A model generated the notes under the pieces. The model had not been told where the DNA came from and made no database searches. It saw only the letters and a program-made list of their open reading frames with translations. Of a stretch of DNA of 64,000 nt, positions 22,785 to 34,790 are shown piece after piece. The stretch comes from Rana temporaria. Its lineage: Eukaryota; Chordata; Amphibia; Anura; Ranidae. Location of the stretch: NCBI RefSeq assembly GCF_905171775.1, contig NC_053492.1, positions 296,151,934-296,215,933 of the forward strand, read 5' to 3'. Made by a program: the position numbers and the translations under genes. The stretch's first letter is position 1. Every line of letters starts with the position of its first letter.

Positions 22785-24236
22785 AGTTCTCAGTCCTGTG
22801 TAAGTCGTGACTTGGAGTTTACACAGTTTATTCTTATTTCTTCCATGAATGATTAGAGAGGCAAGGGAGCAAAGGCAGGACAAGTATAAACTAAACAAGG
22901 CTTCTGATTACAAGCTGACAATGACTAGAAAGAGTTTCATTTTTCATGTAGCAAAAATAAGGTTCCTTCACAAAACTATAGCACTTTAGTGTTTGTGAAA
23001 GAGTAATTCGTTTTGCAGCATCTTTAATGCTCCAAGTGGCAAATGCTCCTTAGAATGAAAAGGAATTCTAACCCCTGGAAGGCTTGCTCAGGAGTACCAT
23101 GTATATGCAAATTAAAAGAGGCCTTTGGAAGTACCCAGTACATGCTATGAGGATCATAACATTTAGTATTCCTGGAACACTTTGGATCCCTCAGGAAGGG
23201 CTCATCAGTCTACTTTTCCTTGACTCTAGCAAGACTAAGTAGCCTGAAAGTTATAAGGATGATCATGAATAAAGTAATACCTGTAAACTAATAATCAGGA
23301 AAGTTTATAAATGTGGTTACAAAAAGGCTTTTAGCCCATACATAGGAATTTTCGGATCACATTTATAAGTCTCGGCAAGTGTAGATATGCTCAAAAAAAA
23401 TGGACCCCATCAGACCCCCCTCTTTTTATCTCATTGAATAACAAAATTCTTCATGCCTAGCCTAGGCACAAGCAAATACAATGATTACACACATATAAAG
23501 ACTGAAATAAAATATGTCTGCACTCACAGATCCAAATGTATATATTTTTTCTTTTTTTAAGAAAGAGGTAATTTGGTCACTGGTGTGCATGCTGAGAAGG
23601 AACATCTCTTCCGGACTGAAAGTTAAACTGTGATTAAAATAGGACTCTTGCAAAAGAAAATGTAATCTTTTATGAAGAACAATACCATAGGCAAGGATTA
23701 GGTTACATGCACTCCTTACACCAGCTAAAAATGTACAATTTACAAAAAATCTGGTATGGAGGACAAATATTAAAACTACTGAATTGTGAAAACAGTTATT
23801 TGGAGAGATGAGTCACTCTTCAAACAAACATGCACACACTAAAACAAGGTTTACAGAATTTTTATATGATGCAATTACTTGGCATGGCCAAGTTGAACTC
23901 AACTTGGAGCTATTAAGCAATCTTGTTGAGAACACTATAAAAACCAGCAGGACCATAAAATAATTGCTGTACGTTTCTTTTTTACCCATTTATTATGAGA
24001 TTTGAGGGCACTGTCTGGTCACAGCCTTTATTGAAGTAGATGTCAAAGGATTAAAATAAAAAGACAGAGTACAGAGGAGATAAACCCAATATATTATATT
24101 GAAAGCCTTCACTTAATAAGTTTGGAAAGTACAACAAGATCTTATAGAATCAGGCCCCATGGTCCTGTGGTGCTTCTTCCCATTTCAAAAGATGCTACCT
24201 CGTTGAAGTAATTGCTACAGAGCCTGGCGTTATAGT
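22785..24236. other. AT-rich intron, nothing recognised
   Basis: No exon-like segment with flanking splice sites that matches AHI1, and no repeat borders seen. Confidence 0.4.
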
Positions 24237-24241
24237 CAGTG

Positions 24242-24976
24242 GCCTGGATTCAAAGAGAATTGCGCTTTTTTTGCGGAGGCGCAGGGCAACGATTTTGCCC
24301 TGCGCCCCGCAAATTTGCTCCGCTGCCCTCGATTCACGGAGCAGTAGCTCCGTAAATCGCGAGGGCGCACCGGCAAAATTGCCCGGCGCTAGAGCACGCA
24401 ATTTAAATGATCCCGTAGGAGGCGGGAATCATTTAAATTAGGCGCGCTCCCGCGCCGAGCGTAGAGCGCATGCTCCGTCGGGAAACTTTCCCGACGTGCA
24501 TTGCAGCAAATGACGTCTCAAGGACATCATTTGCTTCAGAGTGAACGTGAATGGCCTCCAGCGCCATTCACGAATCACTTACGCAAACGACGTAACATTC
24601 AAATATCGCGACGCGGGAACGACGGGTATCCTTTAGCATTGGCTGCCCCTACTATTAGAAGGGGCAGCCTTACGCTAAACACGCCGTACGAAAACGACGT
24701 AACTTGCGTACGCAGGGCTCGCGCAACATTGTGAATCGGTGTTAGTATGCAATTTGCATACTATACACTGAGCACAATAGGAGCGCCCCCTAGCGGGCAT
24801 CGCAAAAATGCAGCCTAAAATATGCGTGGCATAAGAGCCTTATGCCACGCAGATTTTAGGCTGCAGTCGGCGTTACGATGTTCCTGAATCAGGAGCATTC
24901 GTAACGCCGGAGCAAGTAAGCAATTGCGCTGTGTAACCTATGGTTACACAAGCGCAATTGCTACTTGAATCTGGGC
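24242..24976. mobile_element. GC-rich TIR element with strong hairpins
   Basis: Ends GGCCTGGATTCAA and, inward from the right, GGCCCAGATTCAA; CAGTG flanks both sides. Internal palindromes include 24812-24863 (GCCTAAAATATGCGTGGCAT with its complement). Composition is much richer in GC and CpG than the flanks. Confidence 0.65.
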
Positions 24977-24981
24977 CAGTG

Positions 24982-25636
24982 TCCTGCAAACAATCAACAG
25001 GCATGACACTGGGAGGGTAATCAGCCGCTATAGATGGAGGAAGCTTTGGAAAGGTATGTCCCTTATTTGCCGGTTAAAGCGGGGGTTCCGCGGGTATTCG
25101 TTTTTTGTTTTTTTACATGCTTCTGACGCTCTTACCTTGGTTAATCAGCTACTCATGTGTCCTAATACTAGAGCTGCCAGCATCGTCATTCTGCCGCAAA
25201 AGATCTTTTATAAAAATCTAAGATGGACATTTCCATCTTGCTTGTGGGAACTCTGAAGACCACAAGCAAATCCTTCCGGGATACGGTGAATGCTGATGTC
25301 CCAGCATTCACGGCTCTATCCCGCGCATGTGCAGTGTTGACGGCGAGCGGCGCCGTCAACACTACACAGTTGCCATCACAACGGCCGGCTACCTGAGAAG
25401 TTCACGCCCCGTTGCGACGACATACACTGCATCTTTTCTATCAGCCAGAGCTCAGAACGTGCACTGAGAAGCTGATAGAAAAGGTAAGTGTGTTCAAAAT
25501 AGTCCCTGTACTACTTTGGTCCGACTTTTTGATGAGAGTTGAGGTCCATAGACCTAAAGTTTACACAGGCATTCCCTAAAATTGTGGCTGCAAAATTGCA
25601 GTCAAGTCGCGGCAGTGTGAAAGGGGCCTTATATAT
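24982..25636. other. Non-coding stretch, nothing recognised
   Basis: Moderately GC-rich, with degraded inverted-repeat material; no gene. Confidence 0.35.
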
Positions 25637-25644
25637 GTTTAATT

Positions 25645-26272
25645 CAGTGCTTCTCAAATAGTGGGGCGCGCCCCCCTGGGGGGCCGCGAGGCTCCGTAAA
25701 GGGGGGCTCGTTTGACCTCGGCAAATACTGCATACTGCAGAGAGAGGGAGCAGCGAGGCGCGATCACTTGAGATTGTCCCAGCGCAGCCCCAGTAGCAGC
25801 ACGACGCGGAGGACCACGTGACCCTTTCGAGGAGAACAGACCCGATTGGATAGACATAATGCTCTATCCTGATTGGCCAAACCCGCCCGTGTGACTCTTT
25901 GTAGACACGAAGTGTAGCAGACCCTCAAGTGACATCATGGAAATTTTTTTTAACAGGGATGAGAAGACAGGCGGAGAGAGAAGGAGATAACAGAAAGTCT
26001 CCCGAAGGCTAAGACGAGGAAATATGACGAGGCGTATGTAGCGAGGCGTATTCTTTGTTGTAAATTGATCCACATTTCTTTCTTTTTTTATTCTCTCATA
26101 CGTTAATAAGGATACGGTGTTATGCAGACGTGTACTTATAACAATTTTATAGACAAATTATACTATTTACAGTCGCGGGGGGGGGGGGGGGGGGGGCGTG
26201 CGGGCGCAAAATGTTTTCTTCTTCCTGGGGGGGGGGGGGGGGGGCATGACAGAAAATAATTGAGAAGCACTG
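25645..26272. mobile_element. hAT-type nonautonomous element with G-runs
   Basis: GTTTAATT is duplicated at 25637-25644 and 26273-26280. Ends CAGTGCTTCTCAA are inverted. The 628-bp element contains unbroken runs of 20 G (26177-26196) and 18 G (26227-26244). No transposase. Confidence 0.88.
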
Positions 26273-26430
26273 GTTTAATTCAAGTATGGCATCAATTATG
26301 GTAACAATTGGTCTCTTAAAAAAGCCTGAATGCTTTTAAATGAATGCCCCACCCTTAATTAAATTGTAATCCTCTACCTACAATGGCTTTCTAGATACAG
26401 AGCGAAAAAAGGCGTCCTGGAATTTTTATT

Positions 26431-27522
26431 TTAACCCATTCATGCCTAAGCCTATTTCTGACATTTTGTGTTTACAAGTTAAAATCCATATTTTTTGCTA
26501 GAAAATTACTTAGAACCCCCAAACAGTCTAGAGAATAAAATGGTGATTGTTGCAATATTTTATGTCGGACAGTATTTGTACGGCGGTGTTTTAAACGCAA
26601 CTTTTTGGGAAAAATTTACTTTCATGAATTTAAAAAAAATTAAAAAGGAAAGTTAGCCCAATTTTTTGTGCAATGTGAAAGATAATGTTACGCCGAGTAA
26701 ATAGATACCAAACATGTCACGCTTTATAATTGCACGCACTCGTGGAATGGCGACAAAACTTTGGTACCTAAAATCTCCATAGGCGACGCTTTAAACTTTT
26801 TTTACGGTTACCAGGTTAGAGTTACAGAGGAGGTCTAGTGCTAGAATTATTGCTCTCGCTCTGACGATCGCCGCGATACCTCACGTGTGTGATTTGAACA
26901 CCGTTTTCATATGCAGGCGCGACTTCTGTATGTGTTTTCTTTGTTGCGCAAGCTCGCGGGGAGGGAAGCGATTTAAAAAAATAATGTTTTCTCATTTATT
27001 TTTATAATATTAAAATTGTGTTTTTTTTTTTACATTTTGATCACTTTTATTGCTGGCACAAGGATTGTAAACATCCCTTGTGACAGTAATAGGTGGTGAC
27101 AGGTACTCTTTATGGAGGGATCGGTTCAAAGTATTCAGATCACCGAAAACAGCGATTCTGAATACTGTGTATTTTTTTTAAATCCGGCGCCATTGGCAGC
27201 CGAGAAACCCGGAAGTGACGTCGCTTCCGTGTTTACATTGCGGAGACTGAATAGGAGCCGTTAACGGCTTTGTTTCAATGCCGGATCGACCGGTGGGATG
27301 GAAGGCCCGGTCAGAGCGGCGAGAGGGGGGGGATGTCCCGTCCCGCTCCTCCGGCATAACAACCGAGCGGCTTTTAGCCGCATCGGTTGTTATGCCTTGA
27401 TAGCCAATCTCCGGCTCTAAACAACGTTACCGGGATGATGCCTGCAGCTGCGGGCATCATCCCGGTATAACCCCCGAAAGCCGAGGACGCATATATGCGT
27501 ACGCTCGGCGTGAAAGGGTTAA
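26431..27522 (+). repeat. TTAA-flanked repeat, copy 7
   Basis: TTAACCCATTCATG at the left and the complement of TTAACCCTTTCACG at the right. Shares GAGTTACAGAGGAGGTCTAG-type segments and GAACACCGTTTTCATATG with other copies. Confidence 0.65.
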
Positions 27523-28980
27523 TGTTTGAAAATGTTGATTCCTTGTGCTGCTTCCCCCACTCACACTCCAGACCTGCTGTACAAGGACTGTCTCATACAC
27601 ACAGCCGGACTTTCCGAGAAAAAAAGTCAGATGGGCTTTTTTCTCGGGAAAGTCTGCCGCGTGTAGCCTCCATCTGACTTTTTTTGTCGGTAGTCCGACA
27701 GACCTTAGCTAGAGAACATGTTCTCTTTCTTTCCATCGGACACACGGCATTAGAGGTTAGAGGTTGATACTAGGTCAGACCCAGGTACTTACACCTGTTG
27801 CTTGTATTTAGCAAAATACATTAAATGATGTATTAATTTGTGTCGTTTATATCTGCCTAGACTAGTTCAGCTCTAACCATGACACTTCAAACAGAAGAAA
27901 AAAGGTAACCCTAAATTCTAAAAGTTATAAAAACTGCTTAAAATATAGTATAATTTGTGTAATTTCCAATGTAGAATTATTCATATATGTATAATGCTTT
28001 TTACAGCAGATTCTGACTTAAGTAATCTTTGTTGGAAGGATGATTGAGTAAGAGAACACAGATAACCACCTGGATACCCAGCAGCAGAAATGATGTAACA
28101 CATAACTGTAGGGCTTGATATTGTGAATACATGAACATTCTGTAGTTTTAGCAAATGTTTGCTCAAAAAATAGAACTAATAGAAGACCTGAGAAAACCTA
28201 AAATGAAAAGGGTAGACAAAAACACTGGGACAAAAAAAATAAAAAAAAATTCTATATGTCTGACATTACAATAGTAATAAAAAATAAGTCCTAGTTCACA
28301 GCTGTACTTCAGCATACAGTCACGTGAGGGTCAGGATTTGCCTGCACAGGATGCATAGGTATCCCGTGCATCAATGTGCAGGCAGTCCTATTCATGTAAA
28401 CTGGGATGCAGAACTGTCTGCATTCAGGGAGACACATCCACACCCACACAGATGTAAAACTAGGTGCAGCGTCTGTCTGTGCAGCTGCTGTGTCCCAGTT
28501 AACATGAATGCCTGTATGCAGATGCATACAACACCTGTGAATCCCATGCAGACAAACACACCACTCACAAGGTCGCACGCTTAAGTACATCTGTGTGAAT
28601 TAGACCTAAACATTTAAACCGAATGAGTGTTGAATGAGTGTTGTCAGAATGCTACTGCATTTAAACAACCCTAAGAAAGTAAACATTTACTGACCCATAC
28701 CCCCATAAAATCCAAAACCACAACAGACTGAACAACAAAAATGTAACACGGAGGATAAAAAATTAAATTAAAAAAACAATCAGATTCCCAAAAATTCCTG
28801 AAGTGGGCAGGTTGACAACTGCAGCATACATAAGGTGGAGTTCTACAGTAATGTTAACAAGTTAAAAAAAAAGCCGACATAAAAAGACCAGTTTATAAAC
28901 TTGTAACTAAAGAAACATGTTAATATAAATTTTCCAAAAAATTATTATCCTTTCCCAGCAACCTCACTTACCGTATACAT
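27523..28980. other. Intronic stretch with MITE fragments
   Basis: Degraded inverted repeats at about 27590-27755 and a better defined element at 28284-28609. The rest is AT-rich without recognisable features. Confidence 0.4.
28284..28609. mobile_element. Degenerate TIR element
   Basis: Left TAAGTCCTAGTTCACAGCTG and right, read inward, TAGGTCTAATTCACACAGAT, both followed by TGTACTT; non-coding palindromic interior (GCATACA/TGTATGC-type blocks). Confidence 0.5.
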
Positions 28981-29684
28981 TGGGGTTTACTAAAGGCAAA
29001 TAGACTATGCACTCTATAAAATGCAATTGCACTAATTTTCCCCCAGAGCTTATTGAATGTGGTGAATCTCTGACGATTTCCATCCAATCATGTGCAAGCA
29101 AAAAAAAATTTTTTTTTTTCTTGCATCCGGCTGGGTATTCTTTACAAATTGAAGCTTCACCGCATTCATTAAAGGGTCACTAAAGGAAAACATTTGTTTT
29201 GCCGAAATGACTGTTTACAGGGTATAGAGACATAAAAGTTAACTGATTCCTTTTAAAAATGATTAAAAATAGATTCAATTCAATCATATAATGTGCCTCT
29301 AGTTTTACTTTCGGTTTTTAAACTGGTTTCATGTTTCTGTGAAGTAAAGAGACCCACAGAACAAAAACAAACAAATCCAGGGCAGTGTTTTATTTTTAAA
29401 ATGAATCTGATTGGTTCTGAGGAGTTTTAGACACACAGCTTAGGCCACAGTGAGAAGCTCGCATGAGATTTTTCATAAGGAGCCAGACAAGCAGGAAGTG
29501 TGGAGATCACAGCAGAATTACAGCTACTTCAAAGCAAAAACGAACAATGAGGACATGAAACCAGGACTGCAGTAAGGTAAAGGAAGCTATTTAGCTAAAA
29601 AAAAAATTTCCTTTAGTGATCTTTTAAGCTATGGGGAAAATCAATGCAAAGTGCAGTCTATTTGCCTTTAGTAAATAAACCCCA
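28981..29684. mobile_element. TIR element carrying another TIR element
   Basis: Ends TGGGGTTTACTAAAGGCAAA and, inverted at the right, TGGGGTTTATTTACTAAAGG then CAAATAGACTGC. The same family occurs intact at 48911-49125. The inner element sits at 29173-29624. Confidence 0.7.
29173..29624. mobile_element. TTAA-flanked MITE nested in the element at 28981
   Basis: TTAA at 29169-29172 and 29625-29628. Inward sequences AGGGTCACTAAAGGAAA and AAGATCACTAAAGGAAA are inverted. The outer element is continuous if this and one TTAA are removed. Confidence 0.65.
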
Positions 29685-29926
29685 TTGTGTAGCATGTCTG
29701 GATGTGTATGAAAAAGTCTGTATTTTTCATAGTAACCCATTAGGATTCCAGCTCTTGTTTTCCCAGGACATATTTGAAAAAAAAAAAAAAACAGGAACAC
29801 AGACACCTTCCTTTTAGTCATTTTCAAATAATATTATGCATGTAATGTCATTTTATAAACATAAAATCTGCAAAGTGTCATATAAAGGTGCTCTGGAAAA
29901 ATGGTATGAGAAATGAATGAACATAC

Positions 29927-30057
29927 CAAAACTGAATCCAGTTTCTGTTTTACTTTCATCATCCGCATTGAAGATCTCGCAGCAAAGATAGAATCTTGAC
30001 GTGTGAGAACATCATGATTACTGACACAGTGCACAGTTTCTGCCTCAAGATGAGCAA
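29927..30057 (-). CDS. ahi1: AHI1 (jouberin) internal exon, linker after the WD40 propeller
   Basis: A 131-bp exon that completes Val and reads AHLEAETVHCVSNHDVL, then a basic segment ending MRMMKVKQKLDSVL, against human VAQQEAE and, further on, MQLVKQRLETV. Similarity is lower than in the propeller and the acidic/proline-rich middle of the human exon is shorter here, as is usual for this linker. The acceptor follows a run of T (tttttttag) and the donor is TTTTG / gtatgt, ending in phase 0. Assignment rests on position, splice phase and the two conserved ends. No SH3-encoding exon was found in the remaining 29.9 kb on this strand. Confidence 0.88.
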
Positions 30058-30139
30058 CTAAAAAAAAATTGAAAAGAATCATACAGAGGGAACCAGTACC
30101 AGTAGTTTCAGATTGTTAAAACATATGTTCATACACAAA

Positions 30140-30213
30140 TCTCTCTCTATATCTATCTATATCTATCTATCTATATCTATCTATCTATATCTCTATCTCT
30201 ATCTCTATCTCTA

Positions 30214-30262
<49 letters not shown>
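30140..30262 (+). repeat. TCTA microsatellite
   Basis: About 30 imperfect then perfect TCTA/CTAT units, 80 bp upstream (in gene orientation) of the AHI1 exon acceptor at 30057. The plus-strand serine/isoleucine frame is spurious. Confidence 0.9.
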
Positions 30263-31950
30263 CATATTTTTCTAATTGTGGATAAAGAAGGGAGCAGAAG
30301 GGAGCAGTTAAAACCTCTGTGCCCCAATTACTATCACTTCCTGTCAAATAGACACAATAGGAAGTTACTGAAAAAGAAAAATCCACTCTACAATAGTTTT
30401 GATCAGAACAAGTGCCCTTCTGAGTGAAGATTTTATTCTCTTAAACGGACCATAGATGGATCAAAACTCGGCTGCTTCAGAAGGGACTAGACGAATTTAG
30501 ATCAGTCAATGGCAATCCCCATGTGAGAGGAGTCAATCTAATTACCAACTCCTCTCTAACAGGCCTGCTGGTAAATTTTTGTTCCATTAGGCTTCATTTC
30601 CACTGGCGTTTTTACAGCCACTGTTAGCCTTTTTTACAGCTTAAAAACGCCTGTCCATGTTTATTTTGTAAAAAAAAAAAAAAAAAATTTTTTTGTGAGC
30701 TGCAGCTTTAAAAATGCCGCGGTCGCGTTTTTGCGCGTCTGGCGTTTTTACAGCTCTACTCTAGAGCTTCAGAACGCCCTGGTCCCGCGTTTTTTTTACA
30801 GCTCAAAAACGTCTATGCCACTTGCAGCTCAAAAACGCCTATGTGGGAATGAAGCCAAAGAATAACATGGACAGGCGTTTTTAAGCTGTAAAAAACGCTC
30901 AGAAACGTGGCTGTAAAAACGCCAGTGGAAATGAGGCCTTAGTGTCTGCAGCTAATCTGCTGCAGCACTTATTTTTGTATTCTGAGAGTGGAGGAGTTCC
31001 AAAGTGTGATTACAATAATGATGTGGGGAGGATTCCTCCATCCACCTTGATTGTGTGGATGGGGGAATGGATTCAGTTTTATCAGTCTCCTGGCTTAAAA
31101 AAAAAGTAATCTATGGCTATGAGCAAAGAAAACTGTAATTAGTTGCTACTGGGCAAAACTGATGGTCAGACAATGCCTCACTTAGACACATTCATAAATG
31201 AGGGCCACTATGACCACCAATGTGTAAGGCTGGGTTCACACTAGGGGTGTTGAATACAATCTGCGCATCGATGCATCGCGATTCAGCCTTGCTCGATTTT
31301 GCATTGATGCAGAGATCAGCTGAATTGCAATGTGCACTCACATTATCCTGGCTCCTCCCCCTTGTCACATTCATCTTAATGGCCGTGAGAAGCCACGCTG
31401 TGTTCACATGTTGACTTAGACATGGAGGGCCGGGGTCAGAGCTGGCGTGGCTCGGCCTGTCCGTGCTGGCGCTGCAGCTACAAAGTGCCGGCGGTGGCTG
31501 CAGCCGGGCTTGTGAAGCAGGGGGCTCCGGGGAGGAGAGCAGAGCCATCAGTACATTGGTCCCAGAAGTGTTCTGGGCGGCCGTGGCATTCCCAGCTAGA
31601 GGTGTGATGGTGGAGGAGGACAACAAGGCCGAGCCAGAGGAGAGCGAAAAAAATCTACTTTGTAAACATTGCATTGCACTGTACCAACTGAATACATCAT
31701 GAAAGGGATATAAAACACAATATGATGGAAAAGCTAGCTCAGAATGGGAAACTAAGCAACTAGGCCTAGTTTGCATCATTTAAACAGTTACATTATTTTT
31801 TTTCTCATACTCTTCTTACACGCAGATCGGTCTCCGTTATAGTAAGCTTTCATTAATTCTTTTAATATTTTTTTCCCCAGAAACAACTTTCTGAATGTAG
31901 TCAGTTCTTAATAAGTGCTGGCCTTGACATTAATTTGAATTATTACCTAC
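30263..31950. other. Intron with one TIR element and degraded repeats
   Basis: Holds the element at 30587-30941. The 195-codon minus-strand frame at 31192-31779 has no conserved domain, lies in a GC-rich repeat (starting GGCTGGGTTCACACTAGGGG at 31227) and is rejected. Confidence 0.45.
30587..30941. mobile_element. TIR element (MITE), AGGC(T/C)TCATTTCCACTGGCG ends
   Basis: Inverted ends of about 33 bp: left TTAGGCTTCATTTCCACTGG and right TAAGGCCTCATTTCCACTGG read inward, followed by CGTTTTTACAGCC. Multiple internal copies of TTTTTACAGC in both directions. Confidence 0.75.
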
Positions 31951-32091
31951 CTTTGTAGTCATAAATATATAAAAGGATAGGCTGGTTTGGTCCAAAGGCA
32001 CAAAATGCAACCATATGTTCATGAGGATGAAAGACAACATCCCGAAGAGGGGCTGTGTAGGATAACTCGGAATACTTTGCTACTTGATCCC
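31951..32091 (-). CDS. ahi1: AHI1 (jouberin) internal exon, last WD40 blade
   Basis: A 141-bp exon. It completes Gly and reads DQVAKYSELSYTAPLRDVVF, then [20 protein letters not shown] and YIYDYK, matching human [20 protein letters not shown] and [20 protein letters not shown] with YIYDF. This is the last blade recognisable in the window; the MVAFCAFG block is a good diagnostic of jouberin. Acceptor ttatcacag; donor AAAG / gtaggt; it ends after the first G of a Val codon. The downstream intron is only 1.9 kb. Confidence 0.95.
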
Positions 32092-32337
32092 CTGTGATAA
32101 AAGGCATAGCATGAAAAGGTTGAAAAAAAATAAAAATGCAATGTCAGTTCCACAAACTAGTAAGACACAGTCTATCTACACCAATCTAAAAATGTTATAT
32201 AAAAATAGACTAAAATGTATAAAAAAAAAAAAGTCTCATTGCTCACTGTCACTAAAGTTATCATTATTGAGTTACCAATGAAAAATATAAAAAATAAAAC
32301 TTAGAAAATATATTTTTTTTTTATTGAAATAATATTG

Positions 32338-32338
32338 T

Positions 32339-32377
<39 letters not shown>
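32338..32377 (+). repeat. CA microsatellite
   Basis: About 20 CA units, 247 bp on the upstream side (in gene orientation) of the exon acceptor at 32091. Confidence 0.95.
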
Positions 32378-32379
<2 letters not shown>

Positions 32380-34017
32380 ACAAAAATAACCATTATACAA
32401 AATACAGTACATGACATCTTTGGTACAAATTCATACAACACTTTACTTTTTTCTTTAAACCCTACAGTAAGGCAGGTCTTTCCATATTCCTTGAACATTG
32501 TATGGCCTAATACAGTAGAGCCCCCTCTCCTGCACCCATAGATAAGGCCCATGACTCCCTCTCCAGTCCTGTATCTTCCCATGTTTCCAAGGTGAACTCA
32601 ACTGGGGAATTTATGTTATACATTTGGAGTACACCTTCTGTTTCTGTCCTCGCAGCTAACTTAAAATATAGTGCCATCATCAATTTATGTGCAACCAAAC
32701 CTTTTTATCACTGTATATATATTCTGCCACTGGACGTTGCATATTGTCAATGCACGCCTATATACCATTATACAGGTATTTACTATACTCATCAAGAGTG
32801 AAGTAATTTTAATTTACACAGTCACAGTACTTTGTGCAATATGTACAGGGATCAGACCCTGATTTATATTGGCACATAACCAGATGTGATCCCCAATAAG
32901 TTTACAAATCGGTCCCGATAGGTGTTTTGTAGACCGGATGAGAGAAATGCCACTTATATCCGGTAGACAGATACACTGCACAGGTTCCTTGTTATATTTT
33001 ATTTTAGAGGTCGACCGTTTTTAAATAGAGAACATTATTATTTAATGTAATACTCTCTAGGTTGACCGCTACAAAATAAATCTTTTCCCGATATGTATTA
33101 TAATACACTATTGGCAACGATCCCTGCCTAAAGATGGCAGATCCGCGTCCTTGATTCCCGGATGTCAGAGCTGGGCGGTCCTGGGCGTTGTAAATGAATA
33201 AGAAGTGGCGAGTCAGAGCGCCGCTCGTGCCCCTGGAAGAAGTCAGCGATTTGACGAAACTGTGTAGGGAGGAGCGGCGTGCTGACGTCACCACTGTACA
33301 CCTCGCTGCCATCCGGAAGGACGGGCGGATAGTGAGAGCCGGCCGGCTACAACAATTTTACATGCTATTTTTATTCTACTGAAATGTGAGTGTTTGTTAA
33401 ACAGTTTTTACACTACGGTACTACTCTATGTTGGCATGCTTTCTTTTCTTTGAGCCATCTATTGTGGGGAGACTTGCTCGAGACCCATTTGAGAAATACA
33501 AAAGGTGGAGACAGCACATAAGAAGCTCCAGGAAACTGCAGGGCTTTAAGCCACACGCGCATGCGATCTCACTAATCAGAGATCAATTAAAGTCGGTAAG
33601 CAGATAGGAGATAAGAGGTGGAGGTTCTCATCTATCCTGCTATCAGACACAGTTTCCTGGGACATTCCTGGCACTTTTTACTCTTGATATACCTTGGAAT
33701 CACATGGGAATTCAAATCCATATGAACTCTTGATTATCATATTGATTTATATTATCACTTTAATAAGGTGTTTGCACAGGTGTAATTAGTGTGTGCACAT
33801 ATTTTATTTATTAGTTATATTTATTCGTTTTATTTACCAGTATTGTTTTCAATTGATTTTTACTGTTTATGCAGCGCAGCTTATTATTTTTATTTCGATT
33901 GTATGTTTTATCTGACATATTTTGCTGCAGCAGCATTTTTTTCATGTTACCTTTGAATTAATTTGCACCTGATATCACTTATTAATTCTACACATAATTG
34001 GACATTTCCAGAATATA
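32378..34017. other. Intronic stretch with hammerhead-like relic
   Basis: GC-rich segment 33110-33350 carries the motif at 33219-33279; AT-rich sequence after it could be the rest of a pseudo-LTR. No reverse transcriptase was recognised here. Confidence 0.4.
33219..33279 (+). ncRNA. Decayed hammerhead-like motif
   Basis: Distal stem I CGCCGCTC (33219-33226) pairs exactly with GAGCGGCG (33272-33279); proximal CCC (33230-33232) pairs with GGG (33267-33269). Stem II GTC (33242-33244) pairs with GAC (33253-33255), followed by GAAAC; stem III is A-C/G-U around TGT, then A33266 at the cleavage-site position. The CUGAUGA box is altered to CTGGAAGA, so cleavage is unlikely, but the whole fold is retained. 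An A precedes stem II here too. Confidence 0.45.
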
Positions 34018-34508
34018 GCCCTGTACACATGGCCGGGAACCTCGTCAGGAAAAAAAAAACCTTGGTTTTCTTGATGAGATTCCTGGTAAGCTTTCTTGCT
34101 CGCCGAGTGTACACACACACAATTCAAAAGAACCGGTGTTCTTTTGAATGGCAAGAACGCGGTGACGTCATCGACTATGACAAGCATGTGCTTGTCACAT
34201 TCGATGCCGTCGCCGCCATCTTTCTACACCCTACACTGTGCCCTGTAAGCTACCGTGCATGTGTCGAAGTCTCATCGAGCATGCCCGGGCTTACTGGGGC
34301 CAGGTAAGCATACACGCGCTCGGTTTTCTCGGCAGGAAAACACTGCCGAGAATCCCAACGAGAAAAATAAAGAGCAGGTTCTCTTTTTTTCTCGTCGAGA
34401 TTCCCGGAAGTTTTCCAGACGAGAAATCATACACACGCACGGTTTTCTCGGCAAAAATCTCTCCCAGCAGCTTTCTTGCCGAGAAAACCATGCGTGTGTA
34501 CAAAGCCT
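34018..34508. mobile_element. TIR element with TTTTCTCGGC repeats
   Basis: Left part GTACACATGGCCGGGAACC and right part read inward GTACACACGCATGGTTTTC mark inverted ends. Many internal repeats of GTTTTCTCGGC and its complement. No coding potential despite several overlapping frames. Confidence 0.5.
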
Positions 34509-34549
34509 GATGGAGGTTTATATGGTATTAATAGCAGCTCTATCCCTAT

Positions 34550-34672
34550 GGGAGACACATATTTTTACCCCCTGCAAAGTGCAATTTCTTCAGTGTTGTC
34601 ACATGAAAAAATATAATAAAATATTTACAAAAATGTGAGGGGTGTACTCACTTTTGTGAGAAGATACCGTGT
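34550..34672. mobile_element. Isolated Tc1-type terminus
   Basis: AAAATGTGAGGGGTGTACTC followed by ACTTTTGTGAGA matches the well-known end of a Tc1-like family; the partner end and transposase are absent. Next to it is a GT run (34669-34688). Confidence 0.6.
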
Positions 34673-34790
34673 GTGTGTGTGTGTGTGTTATATATATATC
34701 CTAATGCCTAGGCTGCAGAAATCTCTCCAAGTCAATATTTTAAACAGTCTAAAATAATTAGCAAATACACATCAAACATGCAAAACATAC

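Noticed and set aside
27981..28166. Minus-strand frame after an acceptor-like ctacag, as a downstream AHI1 exon
   Set aside because: Only a vague likeness (FTISSPTV) to the human linker, and no convincing donor.
1..29926. SH3-encoding exons of AHI1 (ALYDY, DWWYG motifs)
   Set aside because: Looked for on the minus strand and not found; presumably beyond the window.
31192..31779. 195-codon minus-strand ORF
   Set aside because: No domain, no splice context, composition follows a GC-rich repeat.
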